DNA of 64,000 nt from Argyresthia goedartella (taxonomy: Eukaryota; Arthropoda; Insecta; Lepidoptera; Argyresthiidae), in assembly GCA_949825045.1 (NCBI GenBank), contig OX463808.1, forward strand, positions 31,433,674 through 31,497,673, in the 5' to 3' direction. Below the pieces are notes generated by a model. It was given only the letters and a program-made list of their open reading frames with translations. It had not been told where the DNA came from and did not search any database. Made by a program: the position numbers and the translations under genes. Shown one piece after another: positions 1 through 10,621 of this stretch; position 1 is the first letter of the stretch; every line of letters starts with the position of its first letter.

Positions 1-358
1 CTGTGCATATCAAGTCGATAAGTGTCTCGGTATCGTCGTCAGCATGATGTGTTGCGTCTGCAACGATTTGAGTCAGGCTGACACTGTTTAGAAAGGAATT
101 CAACTTTGCAGTTTCGGAACAGTTAACCGATAAAGTGTTAATATTTAGGTCACCCAAGAGAATGATATTATCAGACTGCGCAAAGGAGAGCACCGAATCC
201 GTTATTGCGTCCAAGAACACGTCGACGTCTACCCACTGAGCCCGATACGCAGTGCCAATAACCAGTCTCCTACCATCAATTGGACGATACAACGTTGCAC
301 TATAAGTAATTCTTGCAAACAACGAAAGCGCGTGGATCATATCAGTGACAAGACTGTA
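1..358 (-). pseudogene. LINE (non-LTR retrotransposon) AP-endonuclease fragment, cut by window edge
   Basis: The minus strand is open from base 358 to the left window edge (about 119 codons). It contains the motif ILLGDLNINTL, followed by SLTQIVADATH and ETLIDLIC. GD(L/F)N plus a downstream ID-L block is the core of the apurinic-like endonuclease that nicks target DNA for CR1/Jockey-group retrotransposons. A TAA stop lies just upstream at 359-361, so the N-terminal part of the domain is missing; an in-frame ATG at 340-338 is probably not the true start. Its C-terminal continuation and any RT lie outside the window. It may belong to the same family as the RT at 5.7 kb, but the two parts do not overlap and this cannot be tested here. 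Confidence 0.75.
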
Positions 359-2105
359 TTATGTGTATAGATGTATGTAGACCTCTATCACAAATGGACG
401 CAAAAATATCTCAAAAACTATGCTCACTGGTGAGTAGCAAGTTGCAAGAGCTCAGGCTGAAGTTCACCCCCATGATCCTTTCGTATGAAATAGATAAATT
501 CATGACACGTACTCCTGTGTCAACCATGTAATACAACCCTGGGGCGAATTGGTCCATCAGCCTTGTATTGTAGCGTTGTTGTCGTGCTCAATGCGATGGC
601 TTTTATATTTACTCTACTAGCTGTCTACATGGGCACAATTTTGTCTCTGCCACCCTGTATGGGAAGAGCTTTGGCGCTGTGATGATGGTTATTTACTCTT
701 TGTAGGTATTAGTTGCGGATTTGGCACCAAAGGAAATCACCCCTCCAATTAAAATTGTATGCCCAGTCATGCTATATTGTGAGAATGCGTGTGTGCAATG
801 AATAGCCTTTGAAATTCAATAGAAGGTAAATTTAAGGTAATGGAACCGCATAACTGAAGTGAAGCACAGTGCATTCGGACATGAACTGATTTATTAATTA
901 CCAACTACCCACACGACTACATTAACCATAATGCTACAATAACCATTTGGGCCCTCGTCTATATTGTACGTATTTTATGGTCACCTGAGACTCGTCAACA
1001 AGTTTTGTTTGTTCTCGCACTAAGAACATTCGTTACCACTAAATCTAACATTTTTTAATAAAAATATTGTTTGATCGCGACATCCCGCGCAACGTTGTCC
1101 TGCTTCAACTCTGGTATTTCAGCACGTCACAACGTATCAGCAACATAAATGTATTTGCGAGGTTTATATACTCGTACAACTGTTATATTATACTTCTGGA
1201 GACGTAAAATCACACGCTGGAACGGAATCCAAGGACTTCTTGCACAGATTGTCTATCGGTTTGTGGTTTGTTTTCACCATGGTGAATTTTTTCGCAATGC
1301 AAGAAAATTAAGGTTGTCAAGAAGGTCAACCTAGGAATGTCAGATAATATACTGGGATCTTGCATAAACCCTTTATTTGGGCATCCTTGATATTGTCCCA
1401 AAAGTCACAATCAATCACGTCTCGGCGTTTGAAGTTATTCAATGTCAAAAGTATCAAAAATAGGTTTTTCTCAAATGTCTCGCTTTTATGGTTTCAATGT
1501 TAATGGTATAAAATAAATATAATAATAATAATTTCATTTTCATAATTTGTATTTTTGTACTTGTACTTATTGGTACCTTTGAGCTTGAATACAATCGAAT
1601 TTAATAAACATAACAAAGGGAGACGCGAAAACGTGATTTAATGAGATTTTTGTGAAAATGGTTAAAATTGTATGCCCTACAATTTTTATAATGACATTGA
1701 CACCATAGGAAGCGAAATATATGCCCAAAACCGTTTCGCCACTTTTGCCACTTGCCAGCACCGGCGCCAAACACAGCTCCGTCTTCATCTGCTGCATGCA
1801 CCACGCTTGTGTGAACCGACTCCCATAACCATTCGCAATTTGTTTAGCAGACCTCAGGAAGTGTATTTTTCGGAATAATTGGGAATGAATTTTTACAAAT
1901 AGTTTTCCATTATGAGAAATCACTCTAGTGGCTGCCTATCCTGTGGTGTTGGCAACGCTTTCTTGCCTTTAGCTTAGTTGTGTGTGTCTATTTACATACC
2001 TTCTGAGCTGAATGTACGACCGTACACCCAAAAACCTTGAATGTTAAACAGTAATTAAAATAGCGTGTACCTACATTCGCAGAATATAATTCACTGTTAT
2101 ATATG
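359..2105. other. No gene seen; fragments of dispersed repeats
   Basis: The short open frames here are AT-rich and show no protein motif. Bases about 625-680 (gggcacaattttgtctctgc) resemble 9216-9252 and the tandem copies at 53.1-53.3 kb. Bases about 1680-1750, with ccataggaagcgaaatat, resemble 53535-53580 and 54005-54070. Both are fragments of dispersed repeats. Confidence 0.5.
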
Positions 2106-2454
2106 TAACCGTAAGATAGTCAAAACCGTTAGTTGATAAACTAACGCGTTAGTTGATCGATACAGATAGTAAACCAGACCGACAGGGTTTAGAATTTACA
2201 TTTCTTTTGTTCTTACATGTCAACCTAACACGAAGACAATTCGGGGGCTTCACTGCGCTCGCCCCCTCTAGAATTCACCTAAGCTACCATAGTGTTTGCC
2301 CTGGTATTTCGTTTGCAATTCAAGTTTAAACCAGTTTACTATTTAACGGTTTAACAGTTAGTTTATCAACTAACGCGTCACATAGCGCTATAATTTTAGT
2401 TAGTTTACCAACTAACGTTTTTATTACAATGACGTTTTGACAATCTTACGGTGA
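2106..2454. mobile_element. MITE-A, foldback element with accgtaag termini
   Basis: The ends are inverted repeats: accgtaagatagtcaaaacc on the left and, reverse-complemented, accgtaagattgtcaaaacg on the right. Each is followed by repeated gttagttgataaactaac-type blocks. The element is 349 bases and has no coding capacity. The internal core (2217-2303), with caacctaacacgaag, gggggcttc, cgccccct and ttcacctaagctacc, is also found inside MITE-B at 24.1 kb, which has different ends. A 5'-truncated copy in the opposite orientation lies at 39.67 kb. Confidence 0.8.
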
Positions 2455-3279
2455 CATGAATGGGTACAACCAAACATATTGATTTACTCACCCTCGAGAC
2501 GACTTCCGCGGTAATAGGCTCAAACCTTTTTCATACCCCGGTAATAGGTTAAATCGACATTTAAATATTAGGAAACATAGTATATAAAGTAATATCAAAT
2601 ATAACGTGCGTTCTTGCCAAAAATAATAATATCAGCCTGGCATGATGCGTATGCTTATTTTTCAATCTTTGTTTCCAATTTTGTTAAAACCCATGGTAAT
2701 AAGGCCATTTACTTTGTAGTGTTATGCTACTTACATGCTATTCTTGCTTCCTATCCCTTAGCTCCAGCTCCACCATCAGTCTTTTTTGTTTGTCCTTCAG
2801 GGTACCTTGCTCTGTCATGCTTTCATGCTTTTCAGCTATATTCTTGCTGAGCTGCATAGTCTGATATTGGGTATCACATTTATTTCCATAGGACCCTGTA
2901 ACGTTTTAAACCATAAGAATACATTAACAAATCATTTTTGCTTTGTATTTTCATACTATCAGCTCTTGTAAATCGATAGGGAAGGGGTTTACCTTTGGTG
3001 ACCTTGTTTTTGGCTTTCTCCGAAACTCTGCAATCTCGGGCTTCGTGCGCGCTGGTGCGCTACCCTTTTTCCTTTCGCTGTTATGTAATTCACTTCATGG
3101 TTTTATTGTTGTTTATCGTATTACGAGCCTGAAACTAAACTTTGACATTGGTTGACGTCTTTGTTTATCTGGTTGTCATGGCAATGCCCATTCAAACTCG
3201 TTAGCGGTCTGATATGTTTGCTACAATACTTTTACAAAAATACTTTTTCTCTCTTGGCCACTCACAAAAATTACGTTTA
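2455..3279. other. No gene seen
   Basis: The short open frames carry no recognisable domain. The stretch up to the promoter at 3313 could be the U3 part of the LTR-like unit described next, but no terminal repeat could be fixed. Confidence 0.4.
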
Positions 3280-3312
3280 ATTTAAATAATTTTTAGAACT
3301 CTCCAAATAGGG

Positions 3313-3354
3313 TATAAAAGCGGAACATTTCTGAAATTCTGGAGTCTCACGTCA
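3313..3354 (+). promoter_or_regulatory. RNA polymerase II core promoter (TATA plus initiator)
   Basis: The TATA box is tataaaag, and the initiator-like sequence ctcacgtcag lies about 36-40 bases downstream, slightly longer than the usual 30. It drives rightwards into the tandem repeat. Confidence 0.45.
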
Positions 3355-3508
3355 GCTTCTGAACTAGAAGTACCACTTAAAGGCCTTATCCCGGGGTCGC
3401 ACTACCCCGGGATCCTGCGAGCCTTCAAACTCCCTCAAACCTTCAAACAATCCTTCAAGCAACGGGATCCTGCGAGCCGTTTCCTTCAAAGCACGATTCT
3501 GCGAGCCA

Positions 3509-3672
3509 CTCCTACAACGGGATACTGCGAGCCGTAACTACAAATACGCCCGCTACCATTCCACTCCTACAACGGGATCCTGCGAGCCGTAACTCCAAAT
3601 ACGCCGCTACCGTTCCACTCCTACAACGGGATCCTGCGAGCCGTAACTACAAATACGCCGCTACCGTTCCTA
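3509..3672 (+). repeat. 54-55 bp tandem repeat, three units
   Basis: The units start at 3509, 3564 and 3618. Each contains ctcctacaacgggat, ctgcgagccgtaact and aaatacgccgctaccgtt with one or two substitutions; the first unit has one extra c. Looser copies of gggatcctgcgagcc occur upstream at about 3409, 3461 and 3493. Confidence 0.85.
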
Positions 3673-3910
3673 CAACGACGATCTCGACAACATCTTCACC
3701 AACAAATAGACCAGCATCCTGATCGTCACCCTACCGGTCACCTACTCTCCGTGTCCTCCGCTTCTTCTTTTTCTATATCTAATCTATATTTTATAAAAAC
3801 CTGTTCACATCTCATCCATCCTCATCCTCGCATCATTTTTTTATCGTCTTCACTGTAAATATCTAATAAACTGTTACTACTAATTTTTATTCTGGTTGTT
3901 TTCTGTTAGG

Positions 3911-5057
3911 TTCTGGTTAGGTTCGTATCCTCACACGACAACTTACCTTATTAGTTGTTTGATTTATTTAATGTTTTATTGCCACTAAAACGAATTTTCA
4001 TCGTAAAATAACGACTAATTTCACGCGTCGCCCCGCTACCGTGAAGTGAAATATATTGGGTCTAAATTAATTAGATTGCTACAATAACCATTTCACCGAT
4101 AGATGCGAGTTAGTTAATCTTGTTAACTATGATATTCCATGTAAAATATTTATGACAATTGTAAATGTAAACCTGATTGAATGAAAAAGTTGACCCGAGA
4201 TTAGTCCTAACCCAAAGCCATTTTATGTATTTCTAATATCAATCGAAATAGCTGTCAGTTTGAAAAATCGACAAATCAGAATAGATTGTACACGAGCTGT
4301 ATTTTCGAGCGATGTGATTGGTGTATTTCGAATTTGTATGGTATCGTGATTGATATCAGAAATACATAAGGACACCTCTTCTTGTTTTCCTCTTTCAAAT
4401 CGAAAAATGTTTTCAAGATGGCAGAAAATCATAGTTCTTCAATTTAAATTCAGGCATCTTTTGCTTAATAATAACAATAGTAACTTATGTAATATTATAT
4501 ATTAGCCATTCAATGTGGATTTGCCAATCAGTATAGCGTTTCCGAATCTTCGTCTATAAATTTATGGCATAATCAGAACCACACATATGTATTATTATCA
4601 GCGAAGTAATGTGTGTGCTTGGACCCGTGAATTAACTGATGCGTGAATAGGTATTTAGTTGGTTTGGTGAATTAATATTCTCGAAATACGTTTAAATTTT
4701 GAATCTGTAATCCTTTGTAAAGTCTGTTACATCGCAGTGAATTCGCCGAATCGCTAAACTTTACTCGTAAATGGCGTGAAACACGGAATCTCAGTTTCAT
4801 TGCGGTGTATTGCCTGAAAGGATGTTTTCGCATGTTCGGGAAATCATTATTTGGATATTAAAGCCAGCAAATCTCGTGGATCTAACGCCTCGCCGCACAC
4901 GGACCACTAAACATCGCTGCAAAACGCCGCCACTTGTGGCGACCACTGACCACAAGTGGCTTAAGCGCGAAACTGTTTTAAAAGATTTCATTTGACTTGC
5001 AATGTATTTATGTTCGGGTTAAATTTGAGTGACTTTTCTATTTCCGATTTAGCTGAA
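3911..5057. other. No gene seen
   Basis: AT-rich sequence without a supported coding frame on either strand and without an obvious terminal inverted repeat. Confidence 0.4.
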
Positions 5058-5285
5058 ATTTTTATGACATGAAGCTGATCTGATGATGGAGCCGGAAGGT
5101 GGCCTTGAGAACTCTGTAACAAAACGACGCGATCTGATCAAGTGTGGGCTCGTTTTCATTCATCTCGATAAGTATTTTGGCCCTAGACGAGACCGAGATA
5201 TCCAGGCTCTGATGATGGAGCCGACATGTGGCCAGGGAACTCTGTTATAAAACTACCCTATCGAATTTGGGCTTTTTACAGCATT
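5058..5285. repeat. Dispersed repeat, two units (family also at 54.3-55.0 kb)
   Basis: Two copies of a unit with ctgatgatggagccg, aggtggcc/tgtggcc, gaactctgt and acaaaacgac/ctatcgaat. Three better-preserved copies occur at 54326-54425, 54736-54840 and 54866-54985, so this is a genomic repeat family of about 110-130 bases. Confidence 0.7.
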
Positions 5286-5739
5286 TGCACCAAAGGCTTA
5301 AAAAATATATACCTACCATTATTATCCCTTTTCTCGTAGTGTCATACCAAAGGTTGATTAAAACAAAGCGAGAGATGGGTTAATCGCACGAGAGACGTGT
5401 GCCAGCGGTTTGTAGCGCCACGGAAGAGAACAGCGGTCGATTTGTAGCGTGTGGCGCCCACCGGCGTTAACCGTGAGCAGCGAGTCCTTATATAATGTAT
5501 GCAGTGTACGGGAAATAGGGGGACCACAAAACGAGGAAACGCCACCCCCCGCGTTTTGTTTCATCGTTTTGTGGTTCGTGTGCGCCAAGATGTTGTTTTC
5601 TGTTGTGAATTTTGTCGGAGAGAGTTGGTTTTCAAAATTCATTATACAGGATGACTATTATATGTATAGCTGACGAAATTTTAATGAACAACTTTCCTAA
5701 AGAAACATATCATAGGTTTGTTTTTAAGCCCAAATTAAA
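5286..5739. other. No gene seen
   Basis: The open frames at 5342-5673 on both strands overlap each other in GC-richer sequence and match no family I know. The end (5676-5710) has aacaactttcctaaagaaac, resembling the left arm of the foldback element at 41.55 kb. Confidence 0.4.
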
Positions 5740-7172
5740 TAAATAATGAATGTGTCGCTTGAACAATCTTGCTTCCCCACTCAGTGGAAACAGGTACTTG
5801 TGATTCCCCTACTTAAAACGTCCAATCCCGTCGCCTTTAAAGAATTCCGTCCCATATCTATTCTGCCTATCCTCTCCAAAGTCCTGGAATCAATTGTTCA
5901 CATCCAGCTCTCCTCCTAACTTTCCTCAAACAACTTATTAAATCCCCATCAATCAGGTTTCAGGCCGGGTCACAGCACTACCACGGCTCTGCTTAAAGTC
6001 ACTGACGATATTCAATCGGCTATGGATCAGAAGCAGCTTACGGTCCTTACACTGCTTGATTTCAGTAGCGCCTTCAACTGCATCGATTTCGATATCCTGG
6101 TTGAAATTCTAAAGTCGCTTAAAGTCTCCTCGCACTCGGCTCGCTGGTTTGACTCCTACCTGAGAGACCGCCAGCAGCGCATTAAGTCTGAGGAGATCTC
6201 CACGGACTGGTGTGAGCTCTCCGCGGGTGTCCCGCAGGGTGGTATCCTTTCTCCTCTCCTCTTCTCAGTATTCATAAACTCCATATCTGACGTTCTTAGT
6301 TCTTCTTATCATCTCTACGCAGATGACCTCCAAATATATCGGCACTTCTCTCCGTGTGATGTGAAACTGACTGTAGAGGCGTTGAATGCTGACCTCGACA
6401 ACATCAGGAAATGGGCTATTTCATATGGGCTGCACTGCAAGTCAACCCGGGAAAATCTCAAGCCATTATTATAGGTACACGGCATTCGCTTAACTTGCTA
6501 CACAATTCGCCCGTCGATCCTGTATTGTATGATGGTACAATAATTAATTACAGTGAGAAAGCTAAGAATCTTGGGGTTATATTTGACAACTTGCTGTCCT
6601 GGTCGCCCCATGTTTGTGAGGTCAGCAGACGAGTCTTTGCGTCATTTCACTCCCTCCGAAGATTGCAGTACTTCCTGCCACGGCAGACTAAAATCACTCT
6701 TGCTCAGTCCCTTCTACTACCTTTAATAGACTATGCGGATGTTTGTTGGGCCAGCGCGGACGAAGAACAACTGAACAAACTCGAACGACTACAAAATCTC
6801 GGGATTCGGTTTATCTACGGGTTGCGCAAGTATGACCATGTCTCCCAGTATCGCAAGGAGCTGGAGTGGCTTCCGATCCGTCTTCGCCGTGACATGCACA
6901 TTCTCTCCTATCTGTTCAATATTTTGCGAAATCCCCGATACCCCACATATCTACGCCAACGTTTTGACTTTCTTTTCCCCAGGGATAGCAATCCGAGATC
7001 CCACACGGTGTCTCTCCTTTCAACGCCTCGGCATAACACTGCCGCTTACGAACACTCATTTAGGTTAAGGGCAATCCGACTGTGGAACGCACTTCCCTGC
7101 GCTATTAGGGAAAGTCCCTCAATTTTCACTTTTAAGAAAAGATTGAAAGTGCATTTCCTTTCTCTTCCGTAA
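5740..7172 (+). pseudogene. LINE-R reverse transcriptase, 5'-truncated and frameshifted
   Basis: The frame beginning near 5746 reads through RT blocks: FRPISILPILSKVLE, then SGFRPGHSTTTALL, LDFSSAFNCID, GVPQGGILSPLLFS and the catalytic YADD box. The C-terminal thumb/connection ends with RLWNALP at the last tenth. The endonuclease and ORF1 are absent, so the copy is 5'-truncated as is usual for LINEs. Lesions: an in-frame TAA at 5917-5919, and a frameshift near 6440-6474 where the first frame ends and the second (from 6411) continues. The family is CR1/Jockey-like; the exact clade is uncertain. Other copies are at 46.4-46.6 kb, 58.9-59.1 kb, 60.6-61.15 kb and 62.15-62.74 kb, all on the minus strand. 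Confidence 0.9.
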
Positions 7173-7261
7173 ATGGTACCATATTTATGTAGGTATATGT
7201 ATGATTTATTATAGTTTATGTATGTTCATGCTATACATTTTATTTTATGTAGTGGAAGTAT

Positions 7262-7299
7262 ATATATATATATATATATTTGATATATATATATATATA
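7262..7299. repeat. (TA)n microsatellite
   Basis: Alternating TA with one ttg interruption; a second (TA)n tract lies at 7636-7670 on the other side of the inserted repeat. Confidence 0.95.
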
Positions 7300-7628
7300 G
7301 TTTTGGAGTCCGTTAAAATATCAAATGTTAAGGTCAAAAGGTCATCGCATCGAGTATCGAAATATTCCCGCTAATAACATCGTTATGTTGAACCAGAACA
7401 AATTGAAATGGATTACAATTAAAGCCCACAGACCCGAAAATAGTAATTAAAACCGGTCAAGTGCGAGTCTAACTCGCGCAAGGGTTCCGTACCACCGTAC
7501 AATGTTAGGGATGGTGTGTAGGGAACAGTTTGGATTTTATATAGCAAAATGTTATTTACAAAGTTATTGGTGCGGCTCCTTTAACACTCCATGTACGTAG
7601 CCAGGTGTATTCATAAGAATTGAAATAT
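7300..7628 (+). repeat. Direct repeat copy 1, identical to 8538-8866
   Basis: All 328 bases from ttttggagtccgttaaaata to ataagaattgaaatat match the second copy, offset 1238. It contains the lepidopteran-type block ggtcaagtgcgagtctaact followed by gggttccgtacc. This copy stops where copy 2 continues into its 3' half. It is embedded between two (TA)n tracts of the LINE tail. Confidence 0.95.
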
Positions 7629-7631
7629 AAA

Positions 7632-7674
<43 letters not shown>

Positions 7675-7895
7675 TTGGTATAGTTTATATATATTTTGAA
7701 AGTAATTTGCGTCCGTATGTATAGTGTTATTGCGAACTAGGACTTTCCTGTATAATTAACTCTCCTGTCCTGCCTAGGTTTGCTGGAAGAAATCTCTTTT
7801 TAGAGATAAGCTCGCCTTTGCTTATTACATTACTTTTAATTGTCTGTAACTTTATACTATCTATGCAATAAAGAATAAAGAATAAATAAATAAAT

Positions 7896-8537
7896 ATAGC
7901 ACATTCATGTCCCCACCGAGGGTGACACGCCTTTTCCGGAAAGATTAAGCCATACTCCACCACGTTGGTTCAGGCGGATTGGTGGAGAGCGAAAGAAATG
8001 ATTGCGATATAAAAAATAACAGTACCTACATTAACCTGATCGGATGATTACAAGTGACCCATTTTTTTTTTGTTTGCGACCATAGGTTTCTTGGTCAGCT
8101 CTTTAAATGCTCACCCGAAATAATGTCACATTACATCACATTGTAGTAACTACAGACCTACTTGTTCGTGTACTCTAAGATAAGTTCAAATTCCTAATAT
8201 GAACATTGAAAGTAGCTTATAATTTCCAAAACTTTCCATATTCACCCGGTAGAACGTGTTACGGGTAAATGAACAGTTTACAGTGAATGGAAGCGAGCTC
8301 GCGTGTTGGCAGGACTCCAGGGGGAATGTAAACGCAATGCGGTTGGGAAATTTTATGGGTTTCCAGGTAAGGTATAACTACAGTTGCAACCTAATTCGAG
8401 GGCAATTTCTTAAATGAAATGCAACAAAATCGGAATCAACTTTTACTCATAAAAATGAAGTTCTTCCCTTCCTGTATTGTTCGGATTAAGAAGTAAAGTT
8501 AGATCACATTTGACCATTGGTATGTTAAGAAGTTTTG
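7896..8537. other. No gene seen
   Basis: Spacer between the LINE tail and the second direct repeat. There is no supported reading frame and no recognisable repeat. Confidence 0.4.
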
Positions 8538-9083
8538 GTTTTGGAGTCCGTTAAAATATCAAATGTTAAGGTCAAAAGGTCATCGCATCGAGTATCGAAA
8601 TATTCCCGCTAATAACATCGTTATGTTGAACCAGAACAAATTGAAATGGATTACAATTAAAGCCCACAGACCCGAAAATAGTAATTAAAACCGGTCAAGT
8701 GCGAGTCTAACTCGCGCAAGGGTTCCGTACCACCGTACAATGTTAGGGATGGTGTGTAGGGAACAGTTTGGATTTTATATAGCAAAATGTTATTTACAAA
8801 GTTATTGGTGCGGCTCCTTTAACACTCCATGTACGTAGCCAGGTGTATTCATAAGAATTGAAATATTTGTTGTATGTGAGCCCCCTTAAATATTTATTTC
8901 ATTCTGTTTTTTTGTATTTGTTGTTACAGCGGCAACAGAAATACATCATCTGTGAAAATTTCTTCTGTCTAACTATCACGGTTCATGAGATACAGCCTGG
9001 TGACAGACGGACGGAAGGACGGACAGCGGACATTAGTAATTATCCCGTCTGGCACCCTTCGGGTACAGGACCCTAAAAAACGG
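8538..9083 (+). mobile_element. Non-autonomous dispersed repeat, longer copy (direct repeat copy 2 at its start)
   Basis: The first 329 bases equal copy 1. It then continues through ttgttacagcggcaacagaa, tcacggttcatgagatacag, cagacggacggaaggacgg and cgggtacaggaccctaaaaa. Sequences with ggtcaagtgcgag, gggttccgtacc and a closing gggtac-gaccctaaaaa are very frequent in Lepidoptera, as I know them. A short related piece lies at 21186-21260. It has no coding capacity. The ccgtacc and gggtac blocks at opposite ends are roughly complementary, so a MITE-like origin is possible. Confidence 0.7.
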
Positions 9084-9241
9084 TATGATTGTCATGCGTT
9101 GTGTCGGCGGCAACACACATGAGAGCTTAAACATTGACGAAACCTTATTCATTCATAGCTCCGGCGTAGCCCCTGTCATGCAAAAAAAAAGTGTATTGTA
9201 TAACTGGCTAAATGCGGGCAAAATTTTGCCTCTGCCACTTT

Positions 9242-9360
9242 GTACGGGAATCGTACAAGGGTGCAAAGTTGGTCATCACACACAAGGCGGTGTTATTCGC
9301 GCGAGCTGTGGGCGAGCACGACAAGGTAGCCGTGTGTCTAATGACCAATGCACATTTGCA
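9242..9360. repeat. Foldback repeat
   Basis: tgcaaagttggtcatcacac at 9262 pairs imperfectly with gtgtctaatgaccaatgcac ending near 9352, and the arms continue into gttattcgcgcgagctg. A short palindrome gtacgggaatcgtac lies just outside at 9242-9256. The opposing open frames over this interval are a consequence of the symmetry and not genes. Confidence 0.6.
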
Positions 9361-9400
9361 AGGAAAAAAATGGCGCACTAGTTGTGTGGCTTCCACCCTA

Positions 9401-9989
9401 CTCTAGCGATGCGTGCGCAGGTGTTACTAAAAGGCACTGGCTAAAACGCTAAACAGCTTTTAACAATAATATTTTGAATATGCAAACTAAGGTAAGTATT
9501 TAGTGGAAAAAATATAATTTTATGAAATAATGATAAAAATTGATGATGATTTATAATATGTACTAAACCCCTTAAGCCCTGGTGACGCCGCTATGGTGCT
9601 TTTGCGCCGTTATAGGTTTCGAATTTTATTAAAATGTCATGAGGTTCAAAATCGCGATGCTTTATAATTAGATCCAGGGCTCGAACGTTTAAACTAAAAT
9701 AGTTTTTTTATTCACAAAAAAACACTCTTAGAGGATATTAAAAAAAACACTTATGTGGTTATGTAAAGCTTTGCTAGTGCGTATTGACCTCAATTATTAT
9801 TATGAACCTAAATACATTGCAATAAAGACTTGACGAGCAAATGTGTTGAAAACGGCGTGCCGCTATCTTTGTGATGGCAGGCCATAAGTCAAACCGAGCC
9901 AACAGGATTGTCTGATTTGCCACCCGTAGCTCTATTCTCCATCTCTGGCATCGCACAATTTCATATTTTTTTTGGCATTATGGCTGATA
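9401..9989. other. No gene seen
   Basis: AT-rich spacer. The minus-strand frame at 9774-9956 has no recognisable motif. Confidence 0.4.
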
Positions 9990-10217
9990 AATGGAGAATT
10001 CTTCGCCGTTAAAGGAAAATCCATTTTTTTACAAACATTTAAATACATTGCTTCTGATGCCACACTAGGATAGCCTGTGTCGTGGGAACCAGAAACAGCG
10101 ACATCACACACATATAAACATCCAAGACTTGGGATTTTTTTAATGTTATCCCCAGCTGGGGAACGAACCCGGGACCTCTCGCAAAGTACGCAGAGCCACA
10201 ACCACAAGGCCACAGAG
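9990..10217 (-). mobile_element. tRNA-derived SINE (family S1)
   Basis: Read on the minus strand, a tRNA-like head with B box ggttcgttcc (10160-10169 reversed) follows ttgtggctctgcgtactttg. The body has ggatgtttatatgtgtgtga, tctggttcccacgacacagg and tatcctagtgtggcatcaga. The same body is at 42.36-42.58 kb on the plus strand and, as a 3' half, at 42.85-42.96 kb. The internal RNA polymerase III promoter would drive transcription leftwards. Confidence 0.8.
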
Positions 10218-10400
10218 GTCGTGGACTTGATGTCGAATGTATTGATACTATGGTATGAAGTGATGTATAAAAAGGAGTCCTTTTTATACATCACTTCATC
10301 ACAGAGTAATACTCTAGGATGAAGTGATGTATAAAAAGGAGTCCTTTTTATATATCACTTTATCACAGAGTATCAATACATCAGACATCAAGTCCACGAC
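10218..10400. repeat. 183-base palindrome with two internal 41-base hairpins
   Basis: The ends are gtcgtggacttgatgtc (10218-10234) and its exact complement (10384-10400). Inside, 10257-10297 is a perfect inverted repeat built from gaagtgatgtataaaaagga around a central g. A second copy, with a few changes, is at 10321-10361. The whole folds as one long stem, or as two smaller hairpins. It directly abuts the head of the SINE. Confidence 0.9.
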
Positions 10401-10621
10401 CACGACGGAGGATGCTTACTTAAAATTGACTTTTACCAATCATAGCGCGATTAATTTATTTTTTGTTGATGTCTTTGATTGTTACTATTAATTGTATGTT
10501 TCACTTGTTGTTGTTCATTTATTTATTTTGTTGTATGTCATGTTGTATGTATTTTTAGAGATCGAATGAATTTATTTCTATTCTATTATTTTACACGTGC
10601 TGTAATTTAAAGCGACTTTAA

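Larger units (their letters stand above)
3280..3910 (+). mobile_element. Promoter/tandem-repeat/polyA unit, candidate solo LTR
   Basis: A TATA box (tataaaag, 3313-3320) is followed about 36-40 bases later by initiator-like tcacgtcag. Next comes a leader in which gggatcctgcgagcc recurs about six times, then a pyrimidine-rich stretch and a polyadenylation signal aataaa (3865-3870). Promoter, short untranslated segment and polyA signal within about 560 bases is the U3-R-U5 layout of a retrotransposon LTR. No second LTR, primer-binding site or target duplication was found, so a host promoter or another repeat type remains possible. Confidence 0.35.
7173..7895 (+). repeat. LINE-R 3' untranslated region, interrupted
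   Basis: Bases 7173-7260 and 7671-7895 form the 3' tail of the LINE above. The module tttgctggaagaaatctct, followed by ttttagagataagctcgcc, recurs in the minus-strand copies near 59.02 kb and 60.75 kb. The tail ends in aataaagaataaagaataaa. A (TA)n tract and a 329-base repeat (7300-7628) sit inside it. Confidence 0.7.

Noticed and set aside
940..4095. Shared word gctacaataaccattt at 0.94 and 4.08 kb as a repeat family
   Set aside because: The match does not extend beyond about 17 bases on either side.
7300..8866. The two identical 328-base copies as LTRs of a small retrotransposon
   Set aside because: No TG...CA ends, no primer-binding site or polypurine tract. The second copy continues without a boundary into the rest of a known-type dispersed repeat, and copy 1 lies inside a LINE tail.
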